64,000 nt of DNA, from the NCBI RefSeq assembly GCF_013359595.1, contig NZ_JABFMP010000034.1:1-64000 (forward strand), given 5' to 3'. The DNA is from Pseudomonas sp. C1C7. Lineage in GTDB: Bacteria > Pseudomonadota > Gammaproteobacteria > Pseudomonadales > Pseudomonadaceae. Shown in pieces: positions 38,068-47,603 of this stretch. How positions within the stretch are numbered: the stretch's first letter is position 1; each line of letters opens with the position of its first letter. The position numbers and the translations under genes were made by a program. Under the pieces are notes generated by a model. It was given only the letters and a program-made list of their open reading frames with translations. It was not told the DNA's origin and did not search any database.

Positions 38068-38445
38068 TCAGAACTGTGTCGGCCGCACGGTTGCCGAGCT
38101 GCGCATCGGGTAATGGCCCAGGCTGGCCAGGGTTTCCAGACGGGCGCGGGCGCGGTAGGCGTATTCGCTCTGCGGGTAGGAGGCGATGATGAACTGGTAG
38201 GTCTGGGCGGCATCGATGAACATTTTCTGCCGCTCCAGGCATTGGCCGCGCATCATCGACACTTCCGGCCACACGTACGGCCGGGCCCGGCTGTCGCGCT
38301 CGACCTTGGACAGCTCGAGCATCACCTGCTCGCAATTGCCGCGGTCATAGGCGCTGTAGGCATTGTTCAAATGATGGTTCATGGCAAAACGGGTGCAACC
38401 CGTGACACTGAATAAGGCAAGGGCGGCAATGAGTACGAATCGCAT
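38068..38445 (-). CDS. Small TPR-like lipoprotein
   Basis: This 125-residue protein has a lipoprotein signal (MRFVLIAALALFSVTGC, cysteine at 17) so the mature chain would be lipidated. The mature part is helical with two tetratricopeptide-like repeats: AYSAYDRGNCEQVMLELSKVE and AQTYQFIIASYPQSEYAYRARARLE. It resembles short YfiO-like assembly or scaffolding lipoproteins. The residue after Cys is threonine, favouring outer-membrane sorting. It is monocistronic and divergent to pyk. Confidence 0.88.
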   Translation of the reverse strand: MRFVLIAALALFSVTGCTRFAMNHHLNNAYSAYDRGNCEQVMLELSKVERDSRARPYVWPEVSMMRGQCLERQKMFIDAAQTYQFIIASYPQSEYAYRARARLETLASLGHYPMRSSATVRPTQF

Positions 38446-38615
38446 GGGAAATCTCCTGTCTTGAACGCTGTATCGACCCGTGGACGGAAATCTTCAGCGG
38501 CCCGGCACAAAGTTGAGGTGTTCAATAAAGAAAGAATTAAGTAGTGCAAACGAACAATGACTACAGCGTCCGACCATAGTAGCCTCACTCAGCGCTTGAA
38601 CTCAGGAGTCTTTGC

Positions 38616-40067
38616 ATGTCCGTCCGTCGTACCAAAATCGTCGCCACCCTTGGCCCGGCCAGTAACTCGCCGGAAGTTCTCGAACAGCTGATTCTGGCTG
38701 GCCTGGACGTCGCCCGCCTGAACTTCTCCCACGGCACCCCCGACGAGCACAAGGCTCGCGCCAAGCTGGTGCGTGATCTGGCCGCCAGGCACGGCCGCTT
38801 CGTCGCCCTGCTGGGTGACCTGCAAGGCCCGAAAATCCGTATCGCCAAATTCGCCAACAAGCGCATCGAGCTGAAGATCGGTGACAAGTTCACCTTCTCC
38901 ACCAGCCATCCGCTGACCGAAGGCAACCAGCAGGTGGTCGGCATCGACTACCCGGATCTGGTCAAGGACTGCGGCGTGGGCGACGAGTTGCTGCTCGACG
39001 ACGGCCGCGTGGTGATGCGTGTCGAAACCGCCACCGCCACCGAACTGAACTGCGTGGTGACCATCGGCGGCCCGCTGTCGGACCACAAGGGCATCAACCG
39101 TCGTGGTGGCGGCCTGACCGCTCCGGCCCTGACCGAAAAGGACAAGGCCGACATCAAGCTCGCCGCGGAAATGGACCTGGACTACCTGGCCGTCTCCTTC
39201 CCGCGTGACGCCGCCGACATGCAATACGCCCGTCAACTGCGCGACGAAGCCGGCGGCACCGCCTGGCTGGTGGCGAAGATCGAACGCGCCGAAGCCGTGG
39301 CCGATGACGAAACCCTCGACGACCTGATCCAGGCGTCCGACGCCGTGATGGTGGCCCGTGGCGACCTGGGCGTGGAAATCGGCGATGCCGAGCTGGTGGG
39401 TATCCAGAAGAAGATCATTCTGCACGCCCGTCGCCACAACAAGGCGGTGATCGTTGCGACCCAGATGATGGAGTCGATGATCCAGAACCCGATGCCGACC
39501 CGTGCCGAAGTGTCCGACGTGGCCAACGCCGTGCTCGACTACACCGACGCCGTGATGCTGTCGGCCGAAAGCGCCGCCGGTGCCTACCCGCTCGAAGCGG
39601 TACAGGCCATGGCCCGTATCTGCATCGGCGCGGAAAAGCACCCGACCAGCAAAACCTCCAGCCACCGCATCGGCAAGACCTTCGAGCGTTGCGACGAGAG
39701 CATTGCGCTGGCGACCATGTACACCGCCAACCACTTCCCGGGCGTGAAGGCGATCATCGCGTTGACCGAAAGCGGTTACACCCCGCTGATCATGTCGCGT
39801 ATCCGTTCCTCGGTGCCGATCTACGCGTTCACCCCGCACCGCGAAGCCCAGGCCCGCACCGCGCTGTTCCGTGGCGTGTACACCATCCCGTTCGACCCGG
39901 CATCCCTGCCGCCAAGCCAGGTCAGCCAGGCCGCCATCGACGAGTTGCTCAAGCGCGGCGTCGTGGAACAAGGCGACTGGGTCATCCTGACCAAGGGCGA
40001 CAGCTACCACACCATCGGTGGCACCAACGGCATGAAGATCCTGCACGTTGGCGACCCGATGGTCTGA
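38616..40067 (+). CDS. pyk: Pyruvate kinase
   Basis: This 483-residue glycolytic enzyme makes pyruvate and ATP from phosphoenolpyruvate. The N-terminus SVRRTKIVATLGPAS, active-site lysine in AWLVAKIERAEAV, and signature VMVARGDLGVEIG near residue 245 are clear. The sequence is closer to PykA than to PykF by the start and length. TATQMMESMI gives the magnesium/ADP region. It has its own terminator and is flanked by a lipoprotein gene and a repeat pair. Confidence 0.97.
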   Translation: MSVRRTKIVATLGPASNSPEVLEQLILAGLDVARLNFSHGTPDEHKARAKLVRDLAARHGRFVALLGDLQGPKIRIAKFANKRIELKIGDKFTFSTSHPLTEGNQQVVGIDYPDLVKDCGVGDELLLDDGRVVMRVETATATELNCVVTIGGPLSDHKGINRRGGGLTAPALTEKDKADIKLAAEMDLDYLAVSFPRDAADMQYARQLRDEAGGTAWLVAKIERAEAVADDETLDDLIQASDAVMVARGDLGVEIGDAELVGIQKKIILHARRHNKAVIVATQMMESMIQNPMPTRAEVSDVANAVLDYTDAVMLSAESAAGAYPLEAVQAMARICIGAEKHPTSKTSSHRIGKTFERCDESIALATMYTANHFPGVKAIIALTESGYTPLIMSRIRSSVPIYAFTPHREAQARTALFRGVYTIPFDPASLPPSQVSQAAIDELLKRGVVEQGDWVILTKGDSYHTIGGTNGMKILHVGDPMV

Positions 40068-40088
40068 GTGACCGGTTGCTGAAAGACA

Positions 40089-40125
40089 AAAGCCCTGCCA
40101 TGTGAATGGCGGGGCTTTTTGTTTT
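40089..40125 (+). terminator. Terminator after pyk
   Basis: AGCCCTGCCA-TGTGAA-TGGCGGGGCT is followed by TTTTGTTTTC. Confidence 0.88.
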
Positions 40126-40151
40126 CTGATCCTTAAGATGCGGTGCCTGTA

Positions 40152-40259
40152 CCGGCCCCTTCGCGGGCAAGCCTCGCGCCTACAGGTTTCAATGGTGTTC
40201 CGGAAATTGTGCACAGCACAAAACCCTGTGGGAGCGGGCTTGCCCGCGAAGAGGCCGGC
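40152..40259. repeat. REP pair, family A
   Basis: CCCCTTCGCGGGCAAGCCTC faces CTGTGGGAGCGGGCTTGCCC between pyk and the ferredoxin-reductase gene. Confidence 0.85.
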
Positions 40260-40307
40260 ACAGCCAACACAAGACTCAATGTCTGTTATTACTCTCTAAA
40301 TCAACAC

Positions 40308-41243
40308 TCAACCGCGGGGCAGAAACACATCCGCCAGCAGTTGATTACGCGGCAATCCCGCCAGATACAGGCGTCGGGCAAAGGCGTCGACACTGTCGGG
40401 GGCTCCGCAGAGCAGGACCAGGGTTTGCCGGGAAACAAGCCGCAGCTGCGACAGGGCCGCTGGTAACTCGGCCGCGGTCCACAGCTCGATATCCAGGTTC
40501 GGTCGGCTGGCCGCCATGGCCTGCAACGGCTTGGCCAGATAATGCTGACTGGCATCATGGGCCAGGTGAATCACGCGGATCGCGCCCTGGTGATCGTGAC
40601 GCAACGCTTCGCGCAGCACGCCGAACAAGGGGCCCAACCCGGTACCGGACGCCAACAGCCACAACGGCCGCTCGTGCCAGGACGGATCGTAGTGCAAAGC
40701 CCCGCCGCGCAATTCGCCGAGGCGGATCGGATCGCCGATGTTCAAGCGGCGCGCGGCGTCGCTGAATTCACCGGGCAGGCGGCAATCGAGGTGAAATTCC
40801 AGGAAACGGTCGTCCTGCGGCAGGCTGGCGAGGGAATACGGACGCGCGACATTCCCGGCCCACAGCACCAGATGCTGGCCGGCGCTGTAACGCAGCGGGC
40901 GCTCCGGCGTCAGACGCAAGCGCAGCACGCTGTCGCTCAACCAATCGACCGCGGTCACTTGTGCCGGGCGCCCGTCCTGCAGCGGGTCGAAAGTGTGGAC
41001 CTGCAAGTCTTCCACCACCTGACACTGACAGGCCAGGCGCCAGCCCTGCTGACGCTGCTCCGCGCTCAGGGCATCGGGACGACTGTCGGCCGGCAGGCCA
41101 TTCACGCATTGCACCAGGCACGCGTGGCAACTTCCGGCGCGGCAACTATAGGGCACTGCCACGCCATTGTGATTCAGTGCATCGAGCAGATTGCTGCCCG
41201 CCGCCACCGACCATTGGTGTTCACCCACGCGTAACTCAGGCAT
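40308..41243 (-). CDS. 2Fe-2S ferredoxin/NAD(P)H reductase
   Basis: This 311-residue protein has a plant-type 2Fe-2S ferredoxin domain (CRAGSCHACL ... CQC, cysteines near 34, 39, 42 and 74) joined to an FAD/NAD(P) reductase domain (RPYSLAS for FAD, GTGLGPLFGVL for NAD(P)). This is the layout of phenol-hydroxylase- or CDP-glucoseen-reductase-type electron donors. No oxygenase gene adjoins it, so its partner is unknown. The start at 41243 overlaps the GGDEF gene stop by 8 bases, an order recalled as PA4331-PA4332 in P. aeruginosa. Confidence 0.92.
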   Translation of the reverse strand: MPELRVGEHQWSVAAGSNLLDALNHNGVAVPYSCRAGSCHACLVQCVNGLPADSRPDALSAEQRQQGWRLACQCQVVEDLQVHTFDPLQDGRPAQVTAVDWLSDSVLRLRLTPERPLRYSAGQHLVLWAGNVARPYSLASLPQDDRFLEFHLDCRLPGEFSDAARRLNIGDPIRLGELRGGALHYDPSWHERPLWLLASGTGLGPLFGVLREALRHDHQGAIRVIHLAHDASQHYLAKPLQAMAASRPNLDIELWTAAELPAALSQLRLVSRQTLVLLCGAPDSVDAFARRLYLAGLPRNQLLADVFLPRG

Positions 41244-42354
41244 CGACGTTTTCCCAGGCAGCCGCACAACGGTTGCGCCCGTCACGCTTGGCGCGATACA
41301 GCGCCTGATCGGCCCGCTGCAGGGCGTCATCGAGATCGTCGCCATGTTCCAGCAGGGTCATGCCGGCGGACAGGCTGAGGTTACGGACATTCAAGCCGAT
41401 CAACTCGACGTCGGTAAACGCGATGCGCAGCCGCTCGCAGCAGGAGGTGAGGCTGTCCGCATCGCAATCGGGCAACAGCACCACAAATTCTTCGCCACCG
41501 TAGCGGGCCAGCACATCACCGTCCCGCAGGCAGGCATTGGCCACACCGGCGAAAGCTTGCAGCACCTGATCGCCAGCGGCATGGCCGTGCAGGTCATTGA
41601 TGCGCTTGAAATGGTCAAGATCGATCAGCGCCAGGCCGTGCACCACACTGGGATCCATCACGTTGAGTTCGCGGGTGGCCAGGCGCAGGAAATGCCGACG
41701 ATTGAACAGACCGGTCAATTCGTCGGTGGCCACCAGGTCCTCGAGCTGGCGCATCATCCCGCGCAGCGTGTCCTGGTGGGCCTGCAAGGCGAAGCGGCGC
41801 TGGCGCATGCGATGGCGCGTGGCCTGGACGTAACCGGCGTAGAGCACCAGCCAGACCAGCACGATCAACAGCACGCACACCTGCAATGCCGCCAGGGCCG
41901 GGTCGGGCAACCGGAAGTGATAACCCTCCCACAGGGTGATCGCGCTGAAACTGAAGAACACCAGCATGGCGCAGCGCAGGAACGCGCGTCGGGACAGATG
42001 GAACAGCCCGAACAGCAGGATCAGCACATAGAAAACCAGGAAGGCCCCGCGGGCGTCATCAAGGTGGGCGATCAGCCAGGTTTGCCAGCCAAGGCCGAGC
42101 ATCACCTGGGCTTCGGTCAGGCTGGGATCGCCCAGGCGCAGGTTGTAGCCGGAATAGAACACCGCGAACAGCGCCGCCTGACTGATGACCACCAGCGAAC
42201 TGCCGATGGCCATGCCCGCCAGCGAGTCCTCGTAGTGGCCGGTAAAAAACGCCAGCCACACCAACAGCAAAGCCAGGGCGTAGGTGCCGGCTGCGAGGGC
42301 AAAACGTTTGATCAGCAGACGTTGAATGGCGTTATGGGTCAATCGTTGACTCAC
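41236..42354 (-). CDS. sadC: Membrane-bound GGEEF diguanylate cyclase (SadC-like)
   Basis: This 372-residue enzyme makes cyclic di-GMP. Five or six hydrophobic helices fill residues about 20-180, then a GGDEF domain (about 205-365) with the active-site GGEEF and the inhibitory I-site RDGD five residues before it. Both sites are canonical, so it should be active and feedback-inhibited. Position between the ferredoxin reductase and fumarase genes is that of sadC (recalled as PA4332), which promotes attachment and represses swarming. It is shorter than the recalled SadC (about 487), so the symbol rests on position. Confidence 0.88.
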   Translation of the reverse strand: MSQRLTHNAIQRLLIKRFALAAGTYALALLLVWLAFFTGHYEDSLAGMAIGSSLVVISQAALFAVFYSGYNLRLGDPSLTEAQVMLGLGWQTWLIAHLDDARGAFLVFYVLILLFGLFHLSRRAFLRCAMLVFFSFSAITLWEGYHFRLPDPALAALQVCVLLIVLVWLVLYAGYVQATRHRMRQRRFALQAHQDTLRGMMRQLEDLVATDELTGLFNRRHFLRLATRELNVMDPSVVHGLALIDLDHFKRINDLHGHAAGDQVLQAFAGVANACLRDGDVLARYGGEEFVVLLPDCDADSLTSCCERLRIAFTDVELIGLNVRNLSLSAGMTLLEHGDDLDDALQRADQALYRAKRDGRNRCAAAWENVDA

Positions 42355-42463
42355 CGAATGAAAGGAGGCTGGTAGAGCGTCCTACTCTACAGACCGTATG
42401 TCACTTTAGTGGCGTGGCCGATAAATGACCATCCAATTTTCTCCCGGCGCCTTACACCATCCG

Positions 42464-42538
42464 TGTAGGAGCTGCCGAAGGCTGCGATCTTTTGATCTTG
42501 CTTTAAAAGATCGCAGCCTTCGGCAGCTCCTACAGGGG
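42464..42538. repeat. REP pair, family B
   Basis: TGTAGGAGCTGCCGAAGGCT...CGATC and its reverse complement face each other with a short spacer that itself contains AAAAGATC. Confidence 0.9.
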
Positions 42539-42594
42539 GCAGGCGTCATCTATAAGACCAACGATTGACTGCCGGCGGGTGTGCCCTTGAGCGA

Positions 42595-42620
42595 GGCGCG
42601 GTATACTGCCGCGCCTTTTT
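42595..42620 (+). terminator. Terminator-like hairpin upstream of fumarase
   Basis: GGCGCGG-TATACTG-CCGCGCC and TTTTT make a full intrinsic terminator on the plus strand, yet no plus-strand gene precedes it. TATACT in the loop also resembles a -10 box. Confidence 0.6.
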
Positions 42621-42630
42621 AGCCAGAAGA

Positions 42631-42721
42631 GCAGCTGCAAGCCTCAAGCTTCAAGCAGCAAGCTCAGAGCAGTACTCATACAGCTTCATCTTGCCGCTTG
42701 TGGCTTGAAGCTCGTAGCTGC
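42631..42721. repeat. Imperfect palindromic repeat, third family
   Basis: AGCTGCAAGCCTCAAGCTTC on the left pairs loosely with GTGGCTTGAAGCTCGTAGCTGC on the right. Such AGCTTCAAGC-rich palindromes recur in Pseudomonas genomes; this is the only copy I saw here. Confidence 0.65.
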
Positions 42722-42759
42722 CCCATAGAATGTTCCCGTCTTTTAGAGGAGCGCGACTC

Positions 42760-44283
42760 ATGACCGTGATCAAGCAAGAAGACCTGATTCAGAGCGTTGC
42801 CGACGCCCTGCAATTCATTTCCTACTACCACCCCGTGGATTTCATCCAGGCAATGCACGAAGCCTACCTGCGCGAAGAATCGCCGGCGGCCCGTGACTCC
42901 ATGGCGCAAATCCTGATCAACTCGCGCATGTGCGCCACCGGCCACCGTCCGATCTGCCAGGACACCGGCATCGTGACCGTGTTTGTCCGCGTGGGCATGG
43001 ACGTGCGCTGGGATGGCGCCACCCTGAGCCTGGACGACATGATCAACGAAGGCGTTCGTCGCGCCTACAACCTGCCGGAAAACGTCCTGCGCGCTTCGAT
43101 CCTCGCCGACCCGGCAGGCGCTCGCAAGAACACCAAGGACAACACCCCTGCCGTTATCCACTACTCCATCGTCCCGGGTAACACCGTGGAAGTGGACGTG
43201 GCAGCCAAGGGCGGCGGTTCCGAGAACAAGTCGAAAATGGCCATGCTCAACCCGTCCGACTCGATCGTCGACTGGGTTCTGAAGACCGTTCCGACCATGG
43301 GCGCCGGCTGGTGCCCACCGGGCATGCTGGGCATCGGCATCGGCGGCACCGCCGAGAAAGCCGCAGTGATGGCCAAGGAAGTGTTGATGGAATCCATCGA
43401 CATTCACGAGCTCAAGGCCCGCGGCCCGCAGAACCGTATTGAAGAAATGCGTCTGGAGCTGTTCGAGAAGGTCAACCAGCTGGGCATCGGCGCCCAGGGC
43501 CTGGGCGGCCTGACCACCGTGCTCGACGTGAAGATCATGGACTACCCGACCCACGCCGCGTCCCTGCCGGTGTGCATGATCCCCAACTGCGCCGCCACCC
43601 GTCACGCGCACTTCGTGCTCGACGGTTCCGGCCCGGCCGCACTGGAAGCGCCACCGCTGGACGCCTATCCGGAAATCGTCTGGGAAGCCGGTCCATCGGC
43701 TCGCCGCGTCAACCTCGACACCCTGACTCCGGAAGAAGTGCAAAGCTGGAAGCCGGGCGAAACCATCCTGCTCAACGGCAAGATGCTCACCGGTCGCGAC
43801 GCGGCGCACAAGCGCATGGTCGAGATGCTGAACAAGGGTGAAACCCTGCCGGTGGACCTCAAGGGTCGCTTCATCTATTACGTCGGCCCGGTCGATCCGG
43901 TGCGCGAAGAAGTGGTTGGCCCGGCTGGCCCGACCACCGCGACGCGGATGGACAAGTTCACCCGTCAGATCCTCGATCAAACCGGCCTGCTGGGCATGAT
44001 CGGCAAATCCGAGCGCGGCCCGACCGCTATCGACGCGATCAAGGACTACAAGGCCGTTTACCTGATGGCAGTGGGCGGCGCGGCTTACCTGGTGGCGCAA
44101 GCGATCAAGAAATCCCGCGTGGTGGCGTTCCCTGAACTGGGCATGGAAGCGATCTACGAGTTCGACGTGACCGACATGCCAGTGACCGTTGCGGTCGACA
44201 GCAAGGGCGAATCGGTACACATCACCGGTCCCGCCATCTGGCAGCAAAAGATCAGTGAAAGCCTGGCGGTAGAAGTGCAGTAA
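42760..44283 (+). CDS. fumA: Class I (iron-sulfur) fumarate hydratase
   Basis: This 507-residue enzyme converts fumarate to malate in the citric-acid cycle. It has the N-terminal 4Fe-4S domain with HRPICQDTG, GWCPPGMLGIGIGG and CMIPNCAATRHAHF containing the cluster cysteines, and a C-terminal beta domain with GPTTATRMDKFT. The oxygen-sensitive class I type differs from FumC. The start at 42760 follows TTAGAGGAG; ten residues more upstream are not conserved. A strong terminator follows. Confidence 0.96.
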   Translation: MTVIKQEDLIQSVADALQFISYYHPVDFIQAMHEAYLREESPAARDSMAQILINSRMCATGHRPICQDTGIVTVFVRVGMDVRWDGATLSLDDMINEGVRRAYNLPENVLRASILADPAGARKNTKDNTPAVIHYSIVPGNTVEVDVAAKGGGSENKSKMAMLNPSDSIVDWVLKTVPTMGAGWCPPGMLGIGIGGTAEKAAVMAKEVLMESIDIHELKARGPQNRIEEMRLELFEKVNQLGIGAQGLGGLTTVLDVKIMDYPTHAASLPVCMIPNCAATRHAHFVLDGSGPAALEAPPLDAYPEIVWEAGPSARRVNLDTLTPEEVQSWKPGETILLNGKMLTGRDAAHKRMVEMLNKGETLPVDLKGRFIYYVGPVDPVREEVVGPAGPTTATRMDKFTRQILDQTGLLGMIGKSERGPTAIDAIKDYKAVYLMAVGGAAYLVAQAIKKSRVVAFPELGMEAIYEFDVTDMPVTVAVDSKGESVHITGPAIWQQKISESLAVEVQ

Positions 44284-44300
44284 GCATTTCGACCGACCCG

Positions 44301-44341
44301 AAAAAGGCGACAGGGCTTATCCCCCTGTCGCCTTTTTTATT
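44301..44341 (+). terminator. Terminator after fumarase
   Basis: AAAAAGGCGACAGGG ... CCCTGTCGCCTTTTTT is a near-perfect stem with T run. Confidence 0.92.
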
Positions 44342-44494
44342 ACCTGAAATGACGCGATTGCCCTCTGCGGCATCACACCGGCCCTGATTCGCGGTGGCCG
44401 AAAAAACGACCAACGGATTTCAACCTGCGGCAGCGTATTCAGGGCGCGTGATGACAGGCGGGCCCCATGTTATGGTGCGCCCCCTCCGTACCCC

Positions 44495-46270
44495 ATGTGT
44501 AATGCCTGCATGTTTCTGTCCTCCCGCCCCCTGCGCCTTGCGCTCTATACCCTGCTGATCATCGCCGGCGCCGTCATCGCCGCCACCCTGGCGATGCGCC
44601 ACACCGTGCGCCAGTCCATGGTCGAAGACGCGGCCCGGGCCAATCAGCAGTTGGGGCTGTATGCCACGTCCCTGCATACCCTGATCGATCGCTACCGCAC
44701 CCTGCCCTCGGTGCTGGCGCTGGACCCGCAACTGCGCAACGCCCTCAGGGGTTCGGTCAGCCCCGAACAGCAGGATCTGTTGAACCGCAAGCTGGAACAA
44801 ATCAACGGCGCCGCCGAATCCTCGACCCTGGAATTGCTCGACCGCACCGGTCTTGCCGTGGCTGCCAGCAACTGGCGACTGCCCAGCAGCTACGTCGGGC
44901 ACAACTATGGATTCCGCCCCTACTTCAACCAGACCCGCACCCAGGGCACCGGACGCTTTTATGCCGTGGGGGTGACCAGCGGCATTCCGGGTTACTTCCT
45001 GTCCAGCGCGGTGACCAGTGACGACGGGCAGTTTCTCGGCGCCATGGTGGTGAAACTGGAGTTCCCGGAACTGGAACGGGAATGGAGCCAGGGCAGCGAC
45101 ACCCTGCTGGTCAGCGACGCCCGTGGCGTGGTGTTCATCGCCAACCAGCCGGGCTGGCGTTATCGCCTGCTCAAACCGCTGAATGACAAGGATCACAGCG
45201 AACTCAAGTCCACTCGCCAATACGACAAGCAACCACTGACACCGCTTGAATATCAGTCGCTGCGCCACTTCGACGACAACAGCGAACTGGCCCGCGTACA
45301 AGGCCCGAACGGTCAGGCGGATTACCTCTGGGAATCCCTGCCGCTGGCCGCCGAAGGCTGGACACTGCACCTGCTGCGTCGCCCACAGGTGGCGTTCGAA
45401 GACAGTCGCAACGCCGCACTGGCCGCCGCCGGCCTGTGGCTGACCCTGGTGTTCCTGCTGCTGTTCCTCAACCAGCGCTGGCGCCTGGCGAAAATGCGCC
45501 AGCGCAGCCGCGAAGAACTCGAACAATTGGTGGAAGAACGCACCCGTGACCTGCGCACCGCCCAAGAGGGATTGGTGCAGTCGGCCAAGCTGGCCGCCCT
45601 CGGGCAGATGTCGGCGGCCCTGGCCCATGAAATCAACCAGCCGCTGACCGCGCAGCGCATGCAACTGGCCACCTTGCGTCTGCTGCTCGACCACGGGCGG
45701 GTCGATGAAGCCTACGCCGCACTCAAACCGGTGGACGAAATGCTGACCCGCATGGCCGCCCTCACCGGTCACCTGAAAACCTTTGCCCGCAAAAGCCCCA
45801 GCGGCTTGCGCGAGCGCCTGGACCTGGCGGCGGTGGTGGACCAGTCGCTGCAATTGCTCGACACCCGCCTGCGCGATGAACAGGTCAGCACCGTGCTGCA
45901 CCTGACCCGACCGGCCTGGGTGCGCGGTGATGCGATCCGTCTGGAGCAGGTGCTGATCAACCTGCTGCGCAATGCAATGGACGCGATGCAGGACAAACCC
46001 TGCAAGCGTCTGGAAATTCGCCTCGAAGCCGACGAGCAGATCTGGCGTTTGAGCGTCATCGACAACGGCGGCGGTATCGCCGAGGAAAATCTGCCGAAGG
46101 TGTTCGATCCGTTTTTCACCACCAAGCCGGTGGGTGATGGCCTGGGTATCGGTCTGGCGGTGTCTTTCGCTATCGTGCATGAATCGGGCGGACGCCTGAC
46201 AGCCGATAATCATGGCAACGGCGCGGTGTTTGCCATGACCCTGCCCATCGATCTGGAGGCCCACGGCTAA
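44495..46270 (+). CDS. Dicarboxylate sensor histidine kinase (DctB/MifS type)
   Basis: This 591-residue kinase has helices near 12-32 and 305-327 flanking a periplasmic double-Cache-like sensor of about 270 residues (GFRPYFNQTRTQGTGRFYAVGVTSGIPGYF-like region marks the DctB fold). A coiled linker leads to HisKA with the histidine near 378 (LAHEINQPLTAQRM) and HATPase (DNGGGIAEENL, GLGIGLAVSFAI). It overlaps the regulator gene by one base (TAATG). The start could also be ATG at 44510. By neighbourhood it controls the downstream alpha-ketoglutarate-type permease, like MifS of P. aeruginosa. Confidence 0.9.
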   Translation: MCNACMFLSSRPLRLALYTLLIIAGAVIAATLAMRHTVRQSMVEDAARANQQLGLYATSLHTLIDRYRTLPSVLALDPQLRNALRGSVSPEQQDLLNRKLEQINGAAESSTLELLDRTGLAVAASNWRLPSSYVGHNYGFRPYFNQTRTQGTGRFYAVGVTSGIPGYFLSSAVTSDDGQFLGAMVVKLEFPELEREWSQGSDTLLVSDARGVVFIANQPGWRYRLLKPLNDKDHSELKSTRQYDKQPLTPLEYQSLRHFDDNSELARVQGPNGQADYLWESLPLAAEGWTLHLLRRPQVAFEDSRNAALAAAGLWLTLVFLLLFLNQRWRLAKMRQRSREELEQLVEERTRDLRTAQEGLVQSAKLAALGQMSAALAHEINQPLTAQRMQLATLRLLLDHGRVDEAYAALKPVDEMLTRMAALTGHLKTFARKSPSGLRERLDLAAVVDQSLQLLDTRLRDEQVSTVLHLTRPAWVRGDAIRLEQVLINLLRNAMDAMQDKPCKRLEIRLEADEQIWRLSVIDNGGGIAEENLPKVFDPFFTTKPVGDGLGIGLAVSFAIVHESGGRLTADNHGNGAVFAMTLPIDLEAHG

Positions 46271-47595
46271 TGCTCAACTCAGTGATGGTGGTCGACGACG
46301 AAAGCAGCATTCGCAGCGCCGTTGAGCAATGGCTGAGCCTGTCGGGGTTCGAGGTGCAGTTGTTCAGTCGCGCCGAGGAATGCCTGGCGCATCTGCCCAG
46401 GCATTTTGCCGGGGTGATTCTCAGCGACGTGCGCATGCCCGGCATGAGCGGCCTGGAACTGTTGGCCGAAGTCCAACGACGCGATGCCGACCTGCCGGTG
46501 ATCCTGCTGACCGGCCACGGCGATGTGCCGATGGCGGTCGATGCCATGCGCGATGGCGCCTACGACTTCCTGGAAAAACCCTTCAGCCCCGAAACCCTGC
46601 TCGGCAGCCTGAACCGCGCGCTGGAAAAACGCCGGCTGGTCCTGGAAAACCGCGCCCTGCACGAACAGGCCGACAACCGCGCCAAGCTCGATGCGACGCT
46701 CCTCGGTGTTTCCCGAGGCCTGCAAACCCTGCGCGGTCAGGTGCTGGACCTGGCGACACTGCCGGTCAATGTGTTGATTCGTGGCGAAACCGGCAGCGGC
46801 AAGGAACTGGTCGCCCGTTGCCTGCACGACTTCGGGCCCCGTGCCGACAAACCCTTCGTAGCCCTGAACTGCGCGGCGATCCCCGAGCAGCTGTTCGAGG
46901 CCGAACTGTTCGGCCATGAAACCGGGGCCTTTACCGGCGCCCAGGGCAAGCGCATCGGCAAGCTTGAGTACGCCGATGGCGGCACGCTATTTCTCGATGA
47001 AATCGAAAGCATGCCCCTGGCGCAGCAGGTGAAATTGCTGCGGGTGCTGCAGGAGCAGAAGCTCGAGCGCCTGGGGTCGAACCAGAGCATTCGCGTGGAC
47101 TTGCGGATCATCGCCGCGACCAAGCCGGACCTGCTCGACGAAGCCCGGGCCGGGCGTTTTCGCGAGGATCTGGCTTATCGCCTGAACGTTGCTGAACTGC
47201 GCCTGCCGCCGCTACGCGACCGGCGCGAAGACATTCCCCTGTTGTACGAATCCTTCGCCCGACAGGCCGCCGAGCGCCTGGGTCGCAGCTTTTCCCCCTT
47301 GAATGGCCCGCAGTTGAGCCACCTGCTGAGTCATGACTGGCCGGGCAATGTGCGCGAACTGGCGAACACGGCCGAACGTCAGGTGCTCGGCCTCGGCGAG
47401 CCGGTGCCGGCGGGCATAGAGCCCGGACAATCACTGGCGGCGCAGCAGGAAGCCTTCGAAGCCCAGTGCCTGCGTGCGGCGCTGACCCGGCACAAGGGGG
47501 ATGTGAAGGCGGTGCTGGAAGAACTGCAACTGCCGCGTCGGACCTTCAATGAAAAGATGCAGCGGCATGGGCTCTCCAGAGAGATGTTCTTGTAG
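46270..47595 (+). CDS. Sigma-54-dependent response regulator (DctD/MifR type)
   Basis: This 441-residue activator has a receiver domain (phospho-acceptor D53 in ILSDVRMPG), an AAA+ domain with Walker A GETGSGKE near 173-180 and GAFTGA near 222, which contacts sigma-54, and a C-terminal Fis-like helix-turn-helix (GDVKAVLEELQLPRRTFNEKM). The start ATG lies in the kinase stop (TAATG). A sigma-54 promoter and two dyad sites stand 120-200 bases further on, before the permease gene, so this pair most likely activates it. Confidence 0.94.
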   Translation: MLNSVMVVDDESSIRSAVEQWLSLSGFEVQLFSRAEECLAHLPRHFAGVILSDVRMPGMSGLELLAEVQRRDADLPVILLTGHGDVPMAVDAMRDGAYDFLEKPFSPETLLGSLNRALEKRRLVLENRALHEQADNRAKLDATLLGVSRGLQTLRGQVLDLATLPVNVLIRGETGSGKELVARCLHDFGPRADKPFVALNCAAIPEQLFEAELFGHETGAFTGAQGKRIGKLEYADGGTLFLDEIESMPLAQQVKLLRVLQEQKLERLGSNQSIRVDLRIIAATKPDLLDEARAGRFREDLAYRLNVAELRLPPLRDRREDIPLLYESFARQAAERLGRSFSPLNGPQLSHLLSHDWPGNVRELANTAERQVLGLGEPVPAGIEPGQSLAAQQEAFEAQCLRAALTRHKGDVKAVLEELQLPRRTFNEKMQRHGLSREMFL

Positions 47596-47603
47596 CGCCC
47601 GGA

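Larger units (their letters stand above)
42355..42759. other. 405-base intergenic region before fumarase
   Basis: No gene is apparent. It holds a family-B repeat pair (42464-42538), a terminator-like hairpin (42595-42620) and an imperfect palindrome of a third repeat family (42631-42721). The fumarase ribosome binding site TTAGAGGAG follows. Confidence 0.6.
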
